64,000 nt of DNA from WJJR01 sp964440935. Lineage in GTDB: Bacteria > Zixibacteria > MSB-5A5 > WJJR01. Both the position numbers and the translations under genes were made by a program. The notes beneath the pieces were generated by a model. It searched no databases. It was given only the letters and a program-made list of their open reading frames with translations, and was not told the origin of the DNA. Numbering within the stretch: position 1 is the stretch's first letter; each line of letters starts with the position of its first letter. Where the stretch lies: positions 3,912 through 67,911 of the forward strand of contig CAYTTY010000017.1 of NCBI GenBank assembly GCA_964440935.1. The letters run 5' to 3'. This document shows positions 8,831 to 17,723 of this stretch, piece after piece.

Positions 8831-9217
8831 TCATTCTCCTTCGCGTCCGGCCTCGACAATCCACAGATCGACAAGCCCGTCATGAGCAACATAGCGGGTA
8901 CGTGCGAGACGGCAGGTGGCCGCGGATGGCTGGCCCACAACCGCCACCGGCACATCATTACGTGGGATTGGTATTACCACCGGTCGATTGATTGTTGCGG
9001 GGAGCGCATTACCCCGGTGATCGACCAGCGAGCCGAAGACCACCTCCTGGACCACGCCGCCGATCGGGTAACAGTACAGCACGATGCGGCCCTCGGAGTC
9101 ATCGGCTTCACCCACCAACATCTCGACCGTCATCGCACTGTAGTCCCCCGTGACCGTGACGTCGGGGACATACCAGGCGCGGCGTGCGGTGATCAGCGCA
9201 AAGGCCAGAGTCGTCAT
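8831..9217 (-). CDS. Hypothetical protein of the phage-like operon
   Basis: 128 residues from the ATG at 9217, with AGGA eight or so bases upstream, starting M-T-T-L-A-F-A-L-I-T-A. This start lies 8 bases beyond the stop of the connector-like gene; the longer frame (to 9325) overlaps it heavily. Mixed beta-strand character throughout (V-T-V-T-G-D-Y-S-A-M-T-V-E-M-L). No family recognised; by position it may be a head-completion or tail protein. Confidence 0.5.
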   Translation of the reverse strand: MTTLAFALITARRAWYVPDVTVTGDYSAMTVEMLVGEADDSEGRIVLYCYPIGGVVQEVVFGSLVDHRGNALPATINRPVVIPIPRNDVPVAVVGQPSAATCRLARTRYVAHDGLVDLWIVEAGREGE

Positions 9218-9225
9218 CGTCAGTC

Positions 9226-10059
9226 CTATCCCTTTCGTGGCGAGTGGAGTGCCGGCACCGGCGCAGTAAAGCGCCTGAGACGTTCCCGTCCGGAGGTATC
9301 GTACGATTGCGCCAAGTCGGTCCACACACGGGCATGCGCCCGGGCGGCCGATTGCGATGCGGTCGTATCCGCCAACACCGACAGCGCCTGCATGCGACAG
9401 GCCGCCGCAACAGCCAGGTGGGTTTCACCGATGACCAGGCCGGGAAACAACCGATCGTGAAACCGTGGATCGATGATCGCCAGCACGGCATCGGTGGCAT
9501 CGTCAACAGCCTGCTCGATGACCGAATCCGGAATGGTGTTCACCGATACGTCGTAATCAACCAGCACCGTCTGACCATCGGCAATGGCACCTGACGATCG
9601 CCGTCGGATCGTCCCGGCATCGGCATCAATACCGTAATCATCATCTGCTGTGTACACATGGTAGTTGTCGTAGAAGACAGTGACTTCCTGTCCGGCTGCG
9701 ATGACGCCATCGGGGACACGACGAACGCGGCCGGCCATAGCATCGATAAGAATATCGACATTGGCCGTGTACACACGATCCAATGATTCCGTTCGCGCAA
9801 CAATCACGGTCTCGTCGACCAGGTGTGTGTGCACAAGCGAAACCCAATCATCATTGAGTGTCAACATCTCGCGATTGAGCGATTGCGGCCGGCGTGCTTT
9901 GACCACAACCGATGTGTCAATCAATGACCGGTGTGGGAGCGACACAGGTAGCGTACCGCTCAGCGGCACGTGAACATTGCCGATTGGCAGGCGGCCAACG
10001 CGGATGGTATCAATGTGCCGTCGAACCAGTTCAGGTGATGTGTATGCCATAGTCGTCAT
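9226..10059 (-). CDS. Putative head-tail connector protein
   Basis: 277 residues. The C-terminal ~95 residues (I-E-Q-A-V-D-D-A-T-D-A-V-L-A-I-I-D, then A-V-A-A-A-C-R-M-Q-A-L-S) form the short-helix pattern of gp6-type phage head-tail connectors. The N-terminal ~170 residues are beta-rich with an internal near-duplication (V-T-V-F-Y-D-N-Y-H-V-Y and T-V-L-V-D-Y-D-V-S-V). The start may be the ATG at 10059 or the second Met at 10050; neither has a strong ribosome-binding site. Its place after the capsid gene in the operon supports the call, which remains tentative. Confidence 0.5.
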   Translation of the reverse strand: MTTMAYTSPELVRRHIDTIRVGRLPIGNVHVPLSGTLPVSLPHRSLIDTSVVVKARRPQSLNREMLTLNDDWVSLVHTHLVDETVIVARTESLDRVYTANVDILIDAMAGRVRRVPDGVIAAGQEVTVFYDNYHVYTADDDYGIDADAGTIRRRSSGAIADGQTVLVDYDVSVNTIPDSVIEQAVDDATDAVLAIIDPRFHDRLFPGLVIGETHLAVAAACRMQALSVLADTTASQSAARAHARVWTDLAQSYDTSGRERLRRFTAPVPALHSPRKG

Positions 10060-10187
10060 TGGGGTGGGGAGATGGCCGGCGCAGCCATCTCCCCTGCGGG
10101 TGTCAGGAGGCCGGTGACCGAGAAGGGCATGTCACCGGATAGTGCAGGTGTGGTGATGGAGATCGAATGTCTCGTACACTGACAGAG

Positions 10188-10266
10188 TGCCGTCACGCAC
10201 CCTCATGTAACGGCTCGACTAACGTCACGGGCGTGTGCGTCACTTGAGGGGCGGGTGACACCACGT
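10188..10266. repeat. Pair of REP-like palindromes
   Basis: Two degenerate palindromes in the gap between two phage-like genes: GCCGTCACGCACCCTCATGTAACGGC at the left and GCGTCACTTGAGGGGCGGGTGAC at the right. They match the REP core GTCACCCGAGGGCGGGTGAC that flanks the RAYT transposase at 23.9 kb. Confidence 0.6.
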
Positions 10267-10294
10267 GATTGAAAGCCATTCCCGGTATGTGTCT

Positions 10295-11722
10295 CTACGG
10301 TGTCAGACTTGGTGACATCTGTTGGATGTTGGTGGCGGCGGTGACTTGTGAACCCACCGGTGCAACGGTGTAGGCCGTCGTCACCACCGCACGGATCCAG
10401 AATCGATAGACACCGTTCACCAGCGTCTTGGTCCAATCGACGGGGATTGCTTGTGAATCGGTGAATAGCCGGACCACTGTCGCTGTGGCATCCAGGGATG
10501 CGCTCCCGCTCACCGGCACGAAGCCGATCCAGGACGTACCATCCCAGTACTCCCACGCCACCTCACCGCCACTGCCCGGCATTGACAGTTCCGCATGAAC
10601 AACAGCAAACCGTCGGTTCATGCCCAGATACAAAGCATCGCCGATCGCTTCAACCAACGCACCCGAATCCGGATGTTGGACATCGCCCGGCGACGTATCC
10701 GACGCGGCCACGGTGCAATCAGCAAACGATGAATCGGCATCGGCGTCGTAGCAGAAGACAGTGTCGAACGAGCCGTGCCCGTTGAGTGTGGGTTGCGGCG
10801 TCGTGAAGGAATCTTCTGTCCGATGCGATACGACAAGGTGCTTCTGATCTGGACCGATCGATGCGATCATCTGCGCGAACGGCGTTGCATGGACATAGTG
10901 CAGGATCGGCGAGTTAAACACTCCGTCAGCAACTGTCTGCAGCGATCCCCAGACCACGCCGTCGAACTCCTTGAGGTACACATGCGCGTCAGTCGCAAAC
11001 AGCACACCAAGTGTGTTGTCCGCTGACAGTGCGGCATGGAAGTCATGCGGCAATACCGTCCCGGTATACAAGGTTTCAGCGCTCTGCCACAGGGCGGCAT
11101 CGAGTTCAATTCTGCGATGCCTGAGTGTGGCGCCGTCGCGGGTATATACGCAGTGAATGTAAACGGAGCGTTGGAGAATCTGTGAGTAGATCGACGACGA
11201 CCCGGTGTCGAGTTCCAGTCCGGGATCGGTCTCTCCCCCACCGAAAACACCACCGTCGTCGATCGACATCTTCGAGCGCAACGAGTAGACGCCGCTGTCG
11301 ATCCGTGTCCAGTTGATGCGAATGCGCCCGGCGGTGTCTTTCAGAATCGACGGATAGCGATTCGACGACGTCGCCGAATCGTAGACCGTAACAGTCGCTC
11401 CCTTCGCCCAAGTGCCGCCTACATTGACCAGCTTTACATGCCGCAACGCACCATCGGGCTCGGTGTACGCGATGTAGACATGTCCGTCGGCGTCCATCAC
11501 GGCGGCGAACGGGTCGTCCGACGCATCGGTGATGACATCAAGCGGATCAATCCAATCGGTATACGGCGCGTCGGCCTGCGACCAGGCGATGATCGACGGT
11601 GAGCGTGCCATGATGGCAATCAACCGTCCGGCATACGGGCCATCGGGGAGTTTGAATAGATGTCCCTGATGACCGTAGCCGATCGGTGTCGCTGCGGTGG
11701 AGGCGGTGATGAGTGTTGGCAT
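10295..11722 (-). CDS. Beta-propeller-like protein in the phage-like operon (possible tail or receptor-binding protein)
   Basis: 475 residues from ATG 11722. The N-terminal 300 residues show repeated short blade-like segments (D-G-P-Y-A-G-R-L-I-A-I-M, D-A-D-G-H-V-Y-I-A-Y-T, K-D-T-A-G-R-I-R-I-N-W) of the sort found in sialidase/BNR propellers. The C-terminal part includes W-E-Y-W-D-G-T-S-W-I-G-F and R-F-W-I-R-A-V-V, a carbohydrate-binding-like beta motif. No signal peptide is present, in keeping with a virion protein. It may recognise host glycans, but that is inference. It is separated from the capsid gene by a large inverted repeat. Confidence 0.5.
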   Translation of the reverse strand: MPTLITASTAATPIGYGHQGHLFKLPDGPYAGRLIAIMARSPSIIAWSQADAPYTDWIDPLDVITDASDDPFAAVMDADGHVYIAYTEPDGALRHVKLVNVGGTWAKGATVTVYDSATSSNRYPSILKDTAGRIRINWTRIDSGVYSLRSKMSIDDGGVFGGGETDPGLELDTGSSSIYSQILQRSVYIHCVYTRDGATLRHRRIELDAALWQSAETLYTGTVLPHDFHAALSADNTLGVLFATDAHVYLKEFDGVVWGSLQTVADGVFNSPILHYVHATPFAQMIASIGPDQKHLVVSHRTEDSFTTPQPTLNGHGSFDTVFCYDADADSSFADCTVAASDTSPGDVQHPDSGALVEAIGDALYLGMNRRFAVVHAELSMPGSGGEVAWEYWDGTSWIGFVPVSGSASLDATATVVRLFTDSQAIPVDWTKTLVNGVYRFWIRAVVTTAYTVAPVGSQVTAATNIQQMSPSLTP

Positions 11723-11739
11723 GGGAATGTCTACTTAGA

Positions 11740-11890
11740 ACCGGGTGGCCGCGATCTGTGATCGCGGTCCTGCGAAGCAGGACAATAAACGCGTAGTGGG
11801 ACGGTAATTCTTCCTTAGTGATTGTTGAGTAGTTAAAGCAGTTGTCATTTGCCTGCGGCAAACCGCGATCACAGATCGCGGCCACCCGGT
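11740..11890. repeat. Element with 29-bp perfect terminal inverted repeats
   Basis: The left arm (11740-11768) starts ACCGGGTGGCCGCGATC; the right arm (11862-11890) is its exact reverse complement, ending GGCCACCCGGT. Each arm also contains its own small palindrome (CGCGATCTGTGATCGCG). The 93-base interior includes AGCAGGAC and GTTAAAGCAGTTGTCATTTG and codes for nothing evident. It sits between the capsid gene and the propeller-like gene of the phage operon. It resembles a MITE, or a strong bidirectional terminator. Confidence 0.75.
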
Positions 11891-11930
11891 AAGGAGCGAT
11901 AGGTACGCCGAGCTGGGACTCGACGGTCCG

Positions 11931-13037
11931 TTAGGTCCACACCACATCGAGCACTTTGGCCGCTTCCGGAATAACCTTGGCATAGGCCACCGACTCGGAA
12001 ATCACCGCCTCTTCGAATTTCTGCTCGATGATCTTGTCGTACTCGACGGTCAATGGCTGGGTGAGCACTTCCTCGGCAGCAAAGCGTTTGTCGATGCCGA
12101 TGAGCAAATCGGTGTCCACGGCATCAGAGCGCACCAGTTGCGATCCAAGCGGACTGACCAACTCACCGGTCGATTGGAATCGGAACCCGGCGGTCGGATC
12201 TTTGAACTCGCTCATCGTCAAGATCGTGGTGATCTTGTCCTTACTGCAGATGAGTGTATTCATTTCGAACGGATGCAGTTCCGACCAGAAGGCGACGAGG
12301 TCCGCGTAATCGAGCGTACCCGACACGGCGCTGTCAATCACGTCGGCGGGATTGCTGTTCCCATCGCCGTTAATCAACACATCGACGAGCAGCGCCAGTT
12401 TGTCGACCTGCATACGGTACCCAATGTACCACAGCAGGACTTTGAACTGCGTGGTGGTGCGGTGGCGCAACGCTTTGTACGACGCCTTCAGGGCCAACCC
12501 GTAGTCCGGTACATCGATGGAATGCAGACGTTCGGTCACCAGCAAGGCCGGTACCGTCGCGCCATCGCCGACCGGCCGCATCGACCATCGTGTGGCGGTG
12601 GCGGTGGCGTTGACGTCAAACGGTGTGTACCGGTTGCCCTGCACGCGTGACGATGAGCCCACCAGGTTGTTCAGTTCCGGACGCATCTGCTGCCCGCGGC
12701 GAATCTCGCGCAACATGAATTCCGGCAGCAGTGCGGGCGCCCCACGATAGAACAGCTCCACCGTGACCGGATTGCTCCCGCCAACACGGATGCCATGCAC
12801 GGCAAGTTGCCGTTCGAAGGCATCGAGCGGTGACTCGTACGGTGATGGATCGTAATCGTCAGTTTCGAGCAGTTCGGTCAATGAGAGTCCGCGCGCTTCG
12901 GCTTCGAGGTAGGTGTCGCGTGTGATATCACATTGCCCGGCCCGGGTCAGATCGATGCTGCCACGTCCGGGCGGCTCGGCCGCTGCCGTCTGCAACAGCG
13001 CCGGCGACGTGTTGCTGAGAATCGTTTCGACATCCAT
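11931..13037 (-). CDS. Phage major capsid protein-like (HK97 fold)
   Basis: 368 residues from the ATG at 13037, preceded by GGAGGA. The C-terminal part (P-L-G-S-Q-L-V-R-S-D-A-V, L-L-I-G-I-D-K-R-F-A, then V-E-Y-D-K-I-I-E-Q-K-F-E and A-Y-A-K-V-I-P) has the spacing and strand/helix order of the P-domain end of HK97-fold capsid proteins. Size and position downstream of a protease and decoration protein agree. A proline-rich region and T-R-D-T-Y-L near the N-terminus may be the scaffold-like delta segment. Assigned from pattern and context; a structure comparison would settle it. Confidence 0.65.
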   Translation of the reverse strand: MDVETILSNTSPALLQTAAAEPPGRGSIDLTRAGQCDITRDTYLEAEARGLSLTELLETDDYDPSPYESPLDAFERQLAVHGIRVGGSNPVTVELFYRGAPALLPEFMLREIRRGQQMRPELNNLVGSSSRVQGNRYTPFDVNATATATRWSMRPVGDGATVPALLVTERLHSIDVPDYGLALKASYKALRHRTTTQFKVLLWYIGYRMQVDKLALLVDVLINGDGNSNPADVIDSAVSGTLDYADLVAFWSELHPFEMNTLICSKDKITTILTMSEFKDPTAGFRFQSTGELVSPLGSQLVRSDAVDTDLLIGIDKRFAAEEVLTQPLTVEYDKIIEQKFEEAVISESVAYAKVIPEAAKVLDVVWT

Positions 13038-13100
13038 AGTACAGTGTCCTCCGGTTCGACTGTGCGACGAACCGCGTGTCAGTCGAGTGAAATGGGCGGA

Positions 13101-13523
13101 TTAGTTGATCAGGATGGTGCAGTCTGTGGTCCCATTGACCGCGAGCACGTGCCCGCGACCGGCGTTGCCGCCGTCGGGATCGTTGCCAACCAGTGCCGGG
13201 GTCTGCTTCACAGTGCCGTTCGGTCCGCACACCACCATCTGGCCGACCAGCGGCGCCGGAGTGCTAAGCGGCAGTGTGCAGATGCCGCCAACTTGTACGG
13301 TAGCGACACGGTTGCCGGTGTCGGCATCCTGAAGCGTCAGATCAATCAGCTTGCCCAGCAGCACGGCATCATCGGTCCCGGGGCCAACTTCGTAATTGTC
13401 GGTCAGCGTGACCGCTGTGCCGATATCGGCATCGGTGAGATCATCCGAGCCAGCCGTCTGGCTGACGGCAAAGGTGGCCAGGACCGCACCGACCGAATCA
13501 AGGTTTTGCTCACGCACGCTCAT
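13101..13523 (-). CDS. Capsid decoration (cement) protein-like
   Basis: 140 residues from ATG 13523 with GGAGGG upstream. Small, beta-rich, Gly/Thr/Val-rich sequence with segments such as A-V-T-L-T-D-N-Y-E-V-G-P-G and G-R-G-H-V-L-A-V, typical of DUF2190-like or other head-stabilising proteins encoded next to the capsid gene. No catalytic motif. Assigned mainly from size, composition and position immediately before the capsid gene. Confidence 0.5.
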   Translation of the reverse strand: MSVREQNLDSVGAVLATFAVSQTAGSDDLTDADIGTAVTLTDNYEVGPGTDDAVLLGKLIDLTLQDADTGNRVATVQVGGICTLPLSTPAPLVGQMVVCGPNGTVKQTPALVGNDPDGGNAGRGHVLAVNGTTDCTILIN

Positions 13524-13560
13524 GCGTCCCTCCGTGTGGTATGATGTTCAACAATGCGCG

Positions 13561-13857
13561 TTACCGAGATTGATATTCCCGCGTATCTGTCGGGCGTGAG
13601 TCATTACGCGGTGCCGCGTCAGCTGGCCGCACGGACACCTGTGCAAAAGCACGGTCGATCTCACGCTCCGTCTTCTTGAGGAGCGTGATCAGATCGGCCG
13701 CGTTGTCGATCGTATTGGGATCAACCGACAGATTGTCCGCCTGTCCGGCGGTGGCCAGATGCGCCAGGGCAGTACGCTGACGCCCGATCCGCTCACAGAG
13801 AAAGGTGCGAATCTGATCCCAGTTGCGCTGCGCGGTTGTGGTATTGGTTTCCGTCAT
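13561..13857 (-). CDS. Small helical protein of the phage-like operon
   Basis: 98 residues. The ATG at 13855-13857 overlaps the TGA of the preceding gene (ATGA), so translation is coupled. A central helix (L-C-E-R-I-G-R-Q-R-T-A-L-A-H-L) and a second (L-I-T-L-L-K-K-T-E-R-E-I-D-R-A) suggest a helical hairpin. The tail is basic and disordered. No family recognised; a scaffold-like role would fit its position. Confidence 0.55.
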   Translation of the reverse strand: MTETNTTTAQRNWDQIRTFLCERIGRQRTALAHLATAGQADNLSVDPNTIDNAADLITLLKKTEREIDRAFAQVSVRPADAAPRNDSRPTDTREYQSR

Positions 13858-14180
13858 GGTGCGATATATCCCTGTGGTGGTGAGTGCCGTTCAAGCAGTG
13901 TTTCAATGCGTGTCAGACGGCGCTGCATTTCGTCGCGAAGGTCGATAAACTCATTGCGCTGTGCCACGTCGGTGCGCAGGAGCGTTTCGATGGTCAACAG
14001 ACGTTGTGACAGCGATTCTACCACGTTGCGGTCGGCCTTATCGCTGAGGGCCAGTTCAATACCGGCCACCGTTGTGTGGTATGCCGTTAGCGCTGCGATT
14101 ACAATCACGACAATCGCAGCCACCGCGTGTCGTGTCGAACCGGAGACAAGCGCATCCATCAGTCGGCCGCCAACATCCAT
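13854..14180 (-). CDS. Membrane-anchored coiled-coil protein (holin/XhlA-like or scaffold)
   Basis: 108 residues from the ATG at 14180, chosen because GAGGAGA lies just upstream; the frame continues to 14279 but that part overlaps the protease gene. One membrane segment (A-V-A-A-I-V-V-I-V-I-A-A-L-T-A-Y) is followed by a long heptad-like helix (V-V-E-S-L-S-Q-R-L-L-T-I-E-T-L-L, then R-R-L-T-R-I-E-T-L-L-E). One transmembrane segment plus a coiled coil is like XhlA-type hemolysins or holin accessory proteins, although those usually have the membrane part at the C-terminus. Confidence 0.55.
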   Translation of the reverse strand: MDVGGRLMDALVSGSTRHAVAAIVVIVIAALTAYHTTVAGIELALSDKADRNVVESLSQRLLTIETLLRTDVAQRNEFIDLRDEMQRRLTRIETLLERHSPPQGYIAP

Positions 14181-14188
14181 CGTTCTCC

Positions 14189-15112
14189 TCATAGGAATTG
14201 GCTGGTTGCGTTTCGTGACATCGACATCGACGGAACATCGTGCACTGTTGCTAATCGGTGCCACAGTCCCTGTCTGCAAGTGAGCAAATCACCGATAGCG
14301 AAACGTCCATCGGTGACAATGGTGAACTCATCACACACAGACACATCACCAAGGCTGCGCCGGGCGACCAGATACTCACTGATTCCACCGTTCTGTGGAC
14401 GGTGCTCCAGCACCAGCACCAGCGTTGGCTCGCGCGGATCAACCGGTGTGTCACCGATGTGTGATTCTGGCATCGAATCAGACGCCTTGCCGAACACCGC
14501 GTCATTGCCGAGACGTGTCCCCGGTGTGGCGCCGCGATACACCAGTGACGTTTCGAGGACACGCACAAGATCGCGATACTCGTAGTGTGCAATGCGCCTC
14601 TCGCCGGTCGCGAAGGTGTACGGTTCTCCCGGGATATGCTCGCAACGGCGGATGTCCTGCCCGCAAATCGAACATTGGGGTGTTCGAAACTCGAAGCCAA
14701 TCGACCCCTCTTTGACCACGCCACCATCAATGTCGGCGGCCAAACGATCTCCGCTCGGGTTGCGCATCCAATAGAACCAGACACTGACCCATTGCCGGTC
14801 GCCATCATGGAGAATCCGCGCCGCAAAATTGCGCGCCATCGGCAGTTGCGTGCGATCATGCCCGATGAGGACCGGCGAATCGACGATCAGCTCGCAGAGT
14901 CGTTCGTGTTCCTCGGCGGGAAACCGTCCACCGTGATCATTGACCTCATCAGAAATGAGCCGCAACGACCGCACATGAATGCCATCTGCGGTGACCGGCT
15001 CGGGAGGCTGAATGCGTTCATTGATCAAAGTGATCACCGACTCATCGACCGTTGCAGGCTGCGATCCCGGCGCGACAGTCAGTTCACCGATCAAAGTTGT
15101 TGCATGTGTCAT
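14189..15112 (-). CDS. HK97-type prohead protease-like protein
   Basis: 307 residues from the ATG at 15112 (M-T-H-A-T-T-L-I-G-E). Phage prohead proteases (U35/S78) use a His-Ser pair. Here His85 in V-L-I-G-H-D and Ser137 in E-G-S-I-G-F occupy the expected motifs. Directly after is a putative metal-binding C-x2-C...C-x-H cluster (Q-C-S-I-C-G, R-C-E-H-I-P-G), seen in some of these proteins. The C-terminal ~120 residues are a separate domain. It would mature the capsid made by the gene at 11931-13037. The frame runs on to 15274 with no better start. It is the most upstream recognisable gene of the operon; portal and terminase do not follow on its 5' side. Confidence 0.65.
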   Translation of the reverse strand: MTHATTLIGELTVAPGSQPATVDESVITLINERIQPPEPVTADGIHVRSLRLISDEVNDHGGRFPAEEHERLCELIVDSPVLIGHDRTQLPMARNFAARILHDGDRQWVSVWFYWMRNPSGDRLAADIDGGVVKEGSIGFEFRTPQCSICGQDIRRCEHIPGEPYTFATGERRIAHYEYRDLVRVLETSLVYRGATPGTRLGNDAVFGKASDSMPESHIGDTPVDPREPTLVLVLEHRPQNGGISEYLVARRSLGDVSVCDEFTIVTDGRFAIGDLLTCRQGLWHRLATVHDVPSMSMSRNATSQFL

Positions 15113-15483
15113 GGCGTGATTGATTTCGAGTGAGCGTCCTCTCACCCTTACCGGCAATAGACAATTCACCCCGGAATTGGGGGCACAATCGAAGAAGGTC
15201 CCTGGAAGGGCGAACTGTTCCTGGGCGAGCCTCCCGGCGGGCCCGTGTCCCGACACCTTTTGCAATTCGCCCATTTATGAACACAGCGACGCATGTCAGG
15301 AGCCCCGCGCAGCGACGTGTGTGTAAACGTTATCGCAGTCGACGCGCGGTGCTCCCAACCTACATCCTTCAAACACCGACGACCCCATTAGACAAGTGCT
15401 TGGCAGGACGCTCGTCCTCCCATCTCGACTCGCCATTTGTGAATTGTTCCGCTCTTCTCTATAATGGCGACTCGGGAGGACGT
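15113..15483. other. Gene-poor boundary between phage-like operon and housekeeping genes
   Basis: The protease frame stays open to 15274, possibly the remains of a longer upstream phage gene. Bases 15287-15312 carry GCATGTCAGGAGCCCCGCGCAGCG, a fragment of the dispersed CAGGAGYCC...GCGC repeat family. An AT-rich stretch with CTATAATGG at about 15459-15467 is a plausible -10 element for the NUDIX gene. Confidence 0.45.
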
Positions 15484-15885
15484 ATGGACTTCATCAAAGC
15501 CGCCGGCGGAATTGTCTATCGAAAAGGTGAACAGGGAATCGAGATTGTCCTGGTGCATCGTCCGAAATACGACGACTGGTCATTGCCCAAGGGAAAGCTC
15601 GAGCGCGATGAACGCTGGCAGGACGCGGCGGTTCGGGAGGTGGTGGAAGAGACGCAATGCCAGGTGCGCATCGGAGAGTTTGGCGGGCTCATCCTCTATC
15701 AGCCGAATCGCACTCTCAAGGTGACGTTATTTTGGCTGATGGAGTGGGTTGACGAGGTCCCCTTCACGTCGAATCCCGAAGTCGATGCGATCGTGTGGCT
15801 GCCGGTTGCCGACGCCATCAAGAGATTGGATCACGTTGATGAGAAGAATCTGGTGCGCAAATGCCGAATTTTATCGGCTGCGTGA
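15484..15885 (+). CDS. NUDIX hydrolase
   Basis: 133 residues from the ATG at 15484, with GGGAGGA upstream. The Nudix box is complete: G-K-L-E-R-D-E-R-W-Q-D-A-A-V-R-E-V then V-E-E-T, with the R-E-x-x-E-E metal-binding core. The family hydrolyses nucleoside diphosphates linked to another moiety (oxidised dNTPs, diadenosine polyphosphates, ADP-sugars). The P-K-G-K-L-E form and short length resemble the Ap4A-hydrolase/MutT-like branch, but substrate cannot be assigned. Convergent with recN. Confidence 0.9.
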   Translation: MDFIKAAGGIVYRKGEQGIEIVLVHRPKYDDWSLPKGKLERDERWQDAAVREVVEETQCQVRIGEFGGLILYQPNRTLKVTLFWLMEWVDEVPFTSNPEVDAIVWLPVADAIKRLDHVDEKNLVRKCRILSAA

Positions 15886-15924
15886 TTGTACTGGATTCAA
15901 CAATCAGGGCTTAGGGAAAGAGGA

Positions 15925-17649
15925 CTACGAATCTCCGCGCTCGGTCAACTCCGCCGCGAACTCAAGCGAACTATCGGTAATGCTGTCGCCCGCGACCATG
16001 CGGGCGAGTTCGTGGACCCGGGCATCGTGGTCGAGAGATTCGATCCGCACACGCGCGCGCTTGTCAACCGTCTGCTTGGCAATCTGAAAGTGGTGATCGG
16101 CCGGGGCGGCCATTTGTTGTAAGTGCGTGATCAGGAACACCTGAGCGTGTTTGGCGAGACTCTTGATCTGTTTGGCGACCGCATAGGCGGTCGCACCGCC
16201 GATTCCGGAATCGATTTCATCAAAAACATACAATGGCCCAGCCGGGTGGCCATTGCTCTTCCCACCGTTCTGTTCGGAGATCTCCAGCGATTTGAACGCC
16301 AGCAGGACGCGTGACAGTTCCCCACCTGACGCGATCTTGTCGAGCGGTTTGAATCCTTCATTCGGATTCGCCTCGAAGGTGAACCGTACCGACTCGGTGC
16401 CGAACTCACGCACCCGCATCGGTCCATGATCGGAATGGACCTCCAAGCCACCCTCGAAAACCTGCGTCCACTCGACTTTGAGCCGGGCGTTTTTCATGCC
16501 CAGGGTTTCGAGCAGCCCATTGGCCTGCTTTTCGAGCTTGGGCATGATGCGGCGGCGCTTTTTGGACAGATCAATCGCATCACGCGCCAGCAGGTTGGCC
16601 AATTCCGATTCCTCTTTGCGCAACTCGGCAATGCGTTCGTCTTCGCGGCCATCGGCCTGACGCTCGTTTTCCAATTGTTCCAGCCGTTCGAGGATCGCGG
16701 CGCACGAATCGCCATACTTCTGTTTCAATCGGAACAGTTCGGCCAGCCGCGCCTCGATTTGATCAAGCCGTCCGGGGTCGAATTCCAACTGCTGACGGTA
16801 GTCGGCGACGTAGCGGGCGAGTTCGTCGAAACTTTCCTGTGCCAGAGTCAGCTTCTCGGAAACCGTTTCCCAGCGCGGATCGATCTCGGCCATCTTGCGG
16901 GCGTCGCGGAGAAGTGTCGCCACACGCGAGGCGATGGCATCGTCATCCTCCGACAACTGCGACATTGCCGTTTCGGCCGTTTCGGTCAGACGTCGCGCGT
17001 TTTTGAGGACATTGGCCTCGGCGCGCAATTCACCGTCTTCTCCGGGTGTCACTCTGGCCGCACGGATCTCCTGAATCTGGAAGTCAGTCAATTCGCGCTG
17101 TTCTTTGCGCCGTTCAAGCGCTGCTTGAAGCTCGGCTTGGCGCTGACGGTTGTCAGCGAGACGTGCAAACGTCTCCTTGACCTTTGTCACCAACGCGTCG
17201 TGGCCGCCAATCGCATCGAGAAACTCGGTGTGACGGCCGGGATCGAGCAGGATCTGCTGCTGATGTTGTCCACACAAATCGCCGAGGTGCTCGGCCAGAT
17301 GCGTGAGCGTGGCGCGGGTGATCTGGCGATCGTTGATAAAACACCGGCCCGCGCCCTTCATCGGCAGTTCCCGACGCAGCCAGATACGTTCGGTATCGAC
17401 ACTGTCAACGGTATCGTCGCCGACTCTCAACCGCTTGGGCCAGTCGAACTCGCCTTCGACAATGGCGGCATCAGTGCCGGTCCGGATCATTTCGGCCGAT
17501 GCGCGTCCACCGAGCAGGAATCGCAAGGATTCAACCAGTACGCTCTTCCCCGCCCCCGTTTCGCCGGTGAAAACGGTCAAACCGGAATCGAATTGAACGT
17601 CGAGCGAATCGACTATCGCAAAATCTCGAATTCGAAGGTGATGGAGCAT
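15925..17649 (-). CDS. recN: DNA repair protein RecN
   Basis: 574 residues, normal for RecN, an SMC-like ATPase that acts in recombinational repair of double-strand breaks. Begins M-L-H-H-L-R-I-R-D-F-A-I-V. Walker A is GETGAGKS at residues 29-36. The central 250 residues form a coiled coil rich in Glu, Arg and Leu. The ABC signature S-G-G-E-L-S-R-V and Walker B Y-V-F-D-E-I-D-S-G-I-G-G lie in the last 130 residues, followed by the H-loop T-H-L-Q-Q. Start at 17649 by homology; the ribosome-binding site is weak. Confidence 0.96.
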   Translation of the reverse strand: MLHHLRIRDFAIVDSLDVQFDSGLTVFTGETGAGKSVLVESLRFLLGGRASAEMIRTGTDAAIVEGEFDWPKRLRVGDDTVDSVDTERIWLRRELPMKGAGRCFINDRQITRATLTHLAEHLGDLCGQHQQQILLDPGRHTEFLDAIGGHDALVTKVKETFARLADNRQRQAELQAALERRKEQRELTDFQIQEIRAARVTPGEDGELRAEANVLKNARRLTETAETAMSQLSEDDDAIASRVATLLRDARKMAEIDPRWETVSEKLTLAQESFDELARYVADYRQQLEFDPGRLDQIEARLAELFRLKQKYGDSCAAILERLEQLENERQADGREDERIAELRKEESELANLLARDAIDLSKKRRRIMPKLEKQANGLLETLGMKNARLKVEWTQVFEGGLEVHSDHGPMRVREFGTESVRFTFEANPNEGFKPLDKIASGGELSRVLLAFKSLEISEQNGGKSNGHPAGPLYVFDEIDSGIGGATAYAVAKQIKSLAKHAQVFLITHLQQMAAPADHHFQIAKQTVDKRARVRIESLDHDARVHELARMVAGDSITDSSLEFAAELTERGDS

Positions 17650-17723
17650 CGGCCCACCGTCAGGAGGTTCACGTGGCAGCGTGCGTCAGTATATGTAACT
17701 GTTGCGCCGGACTCGCGCAACTC

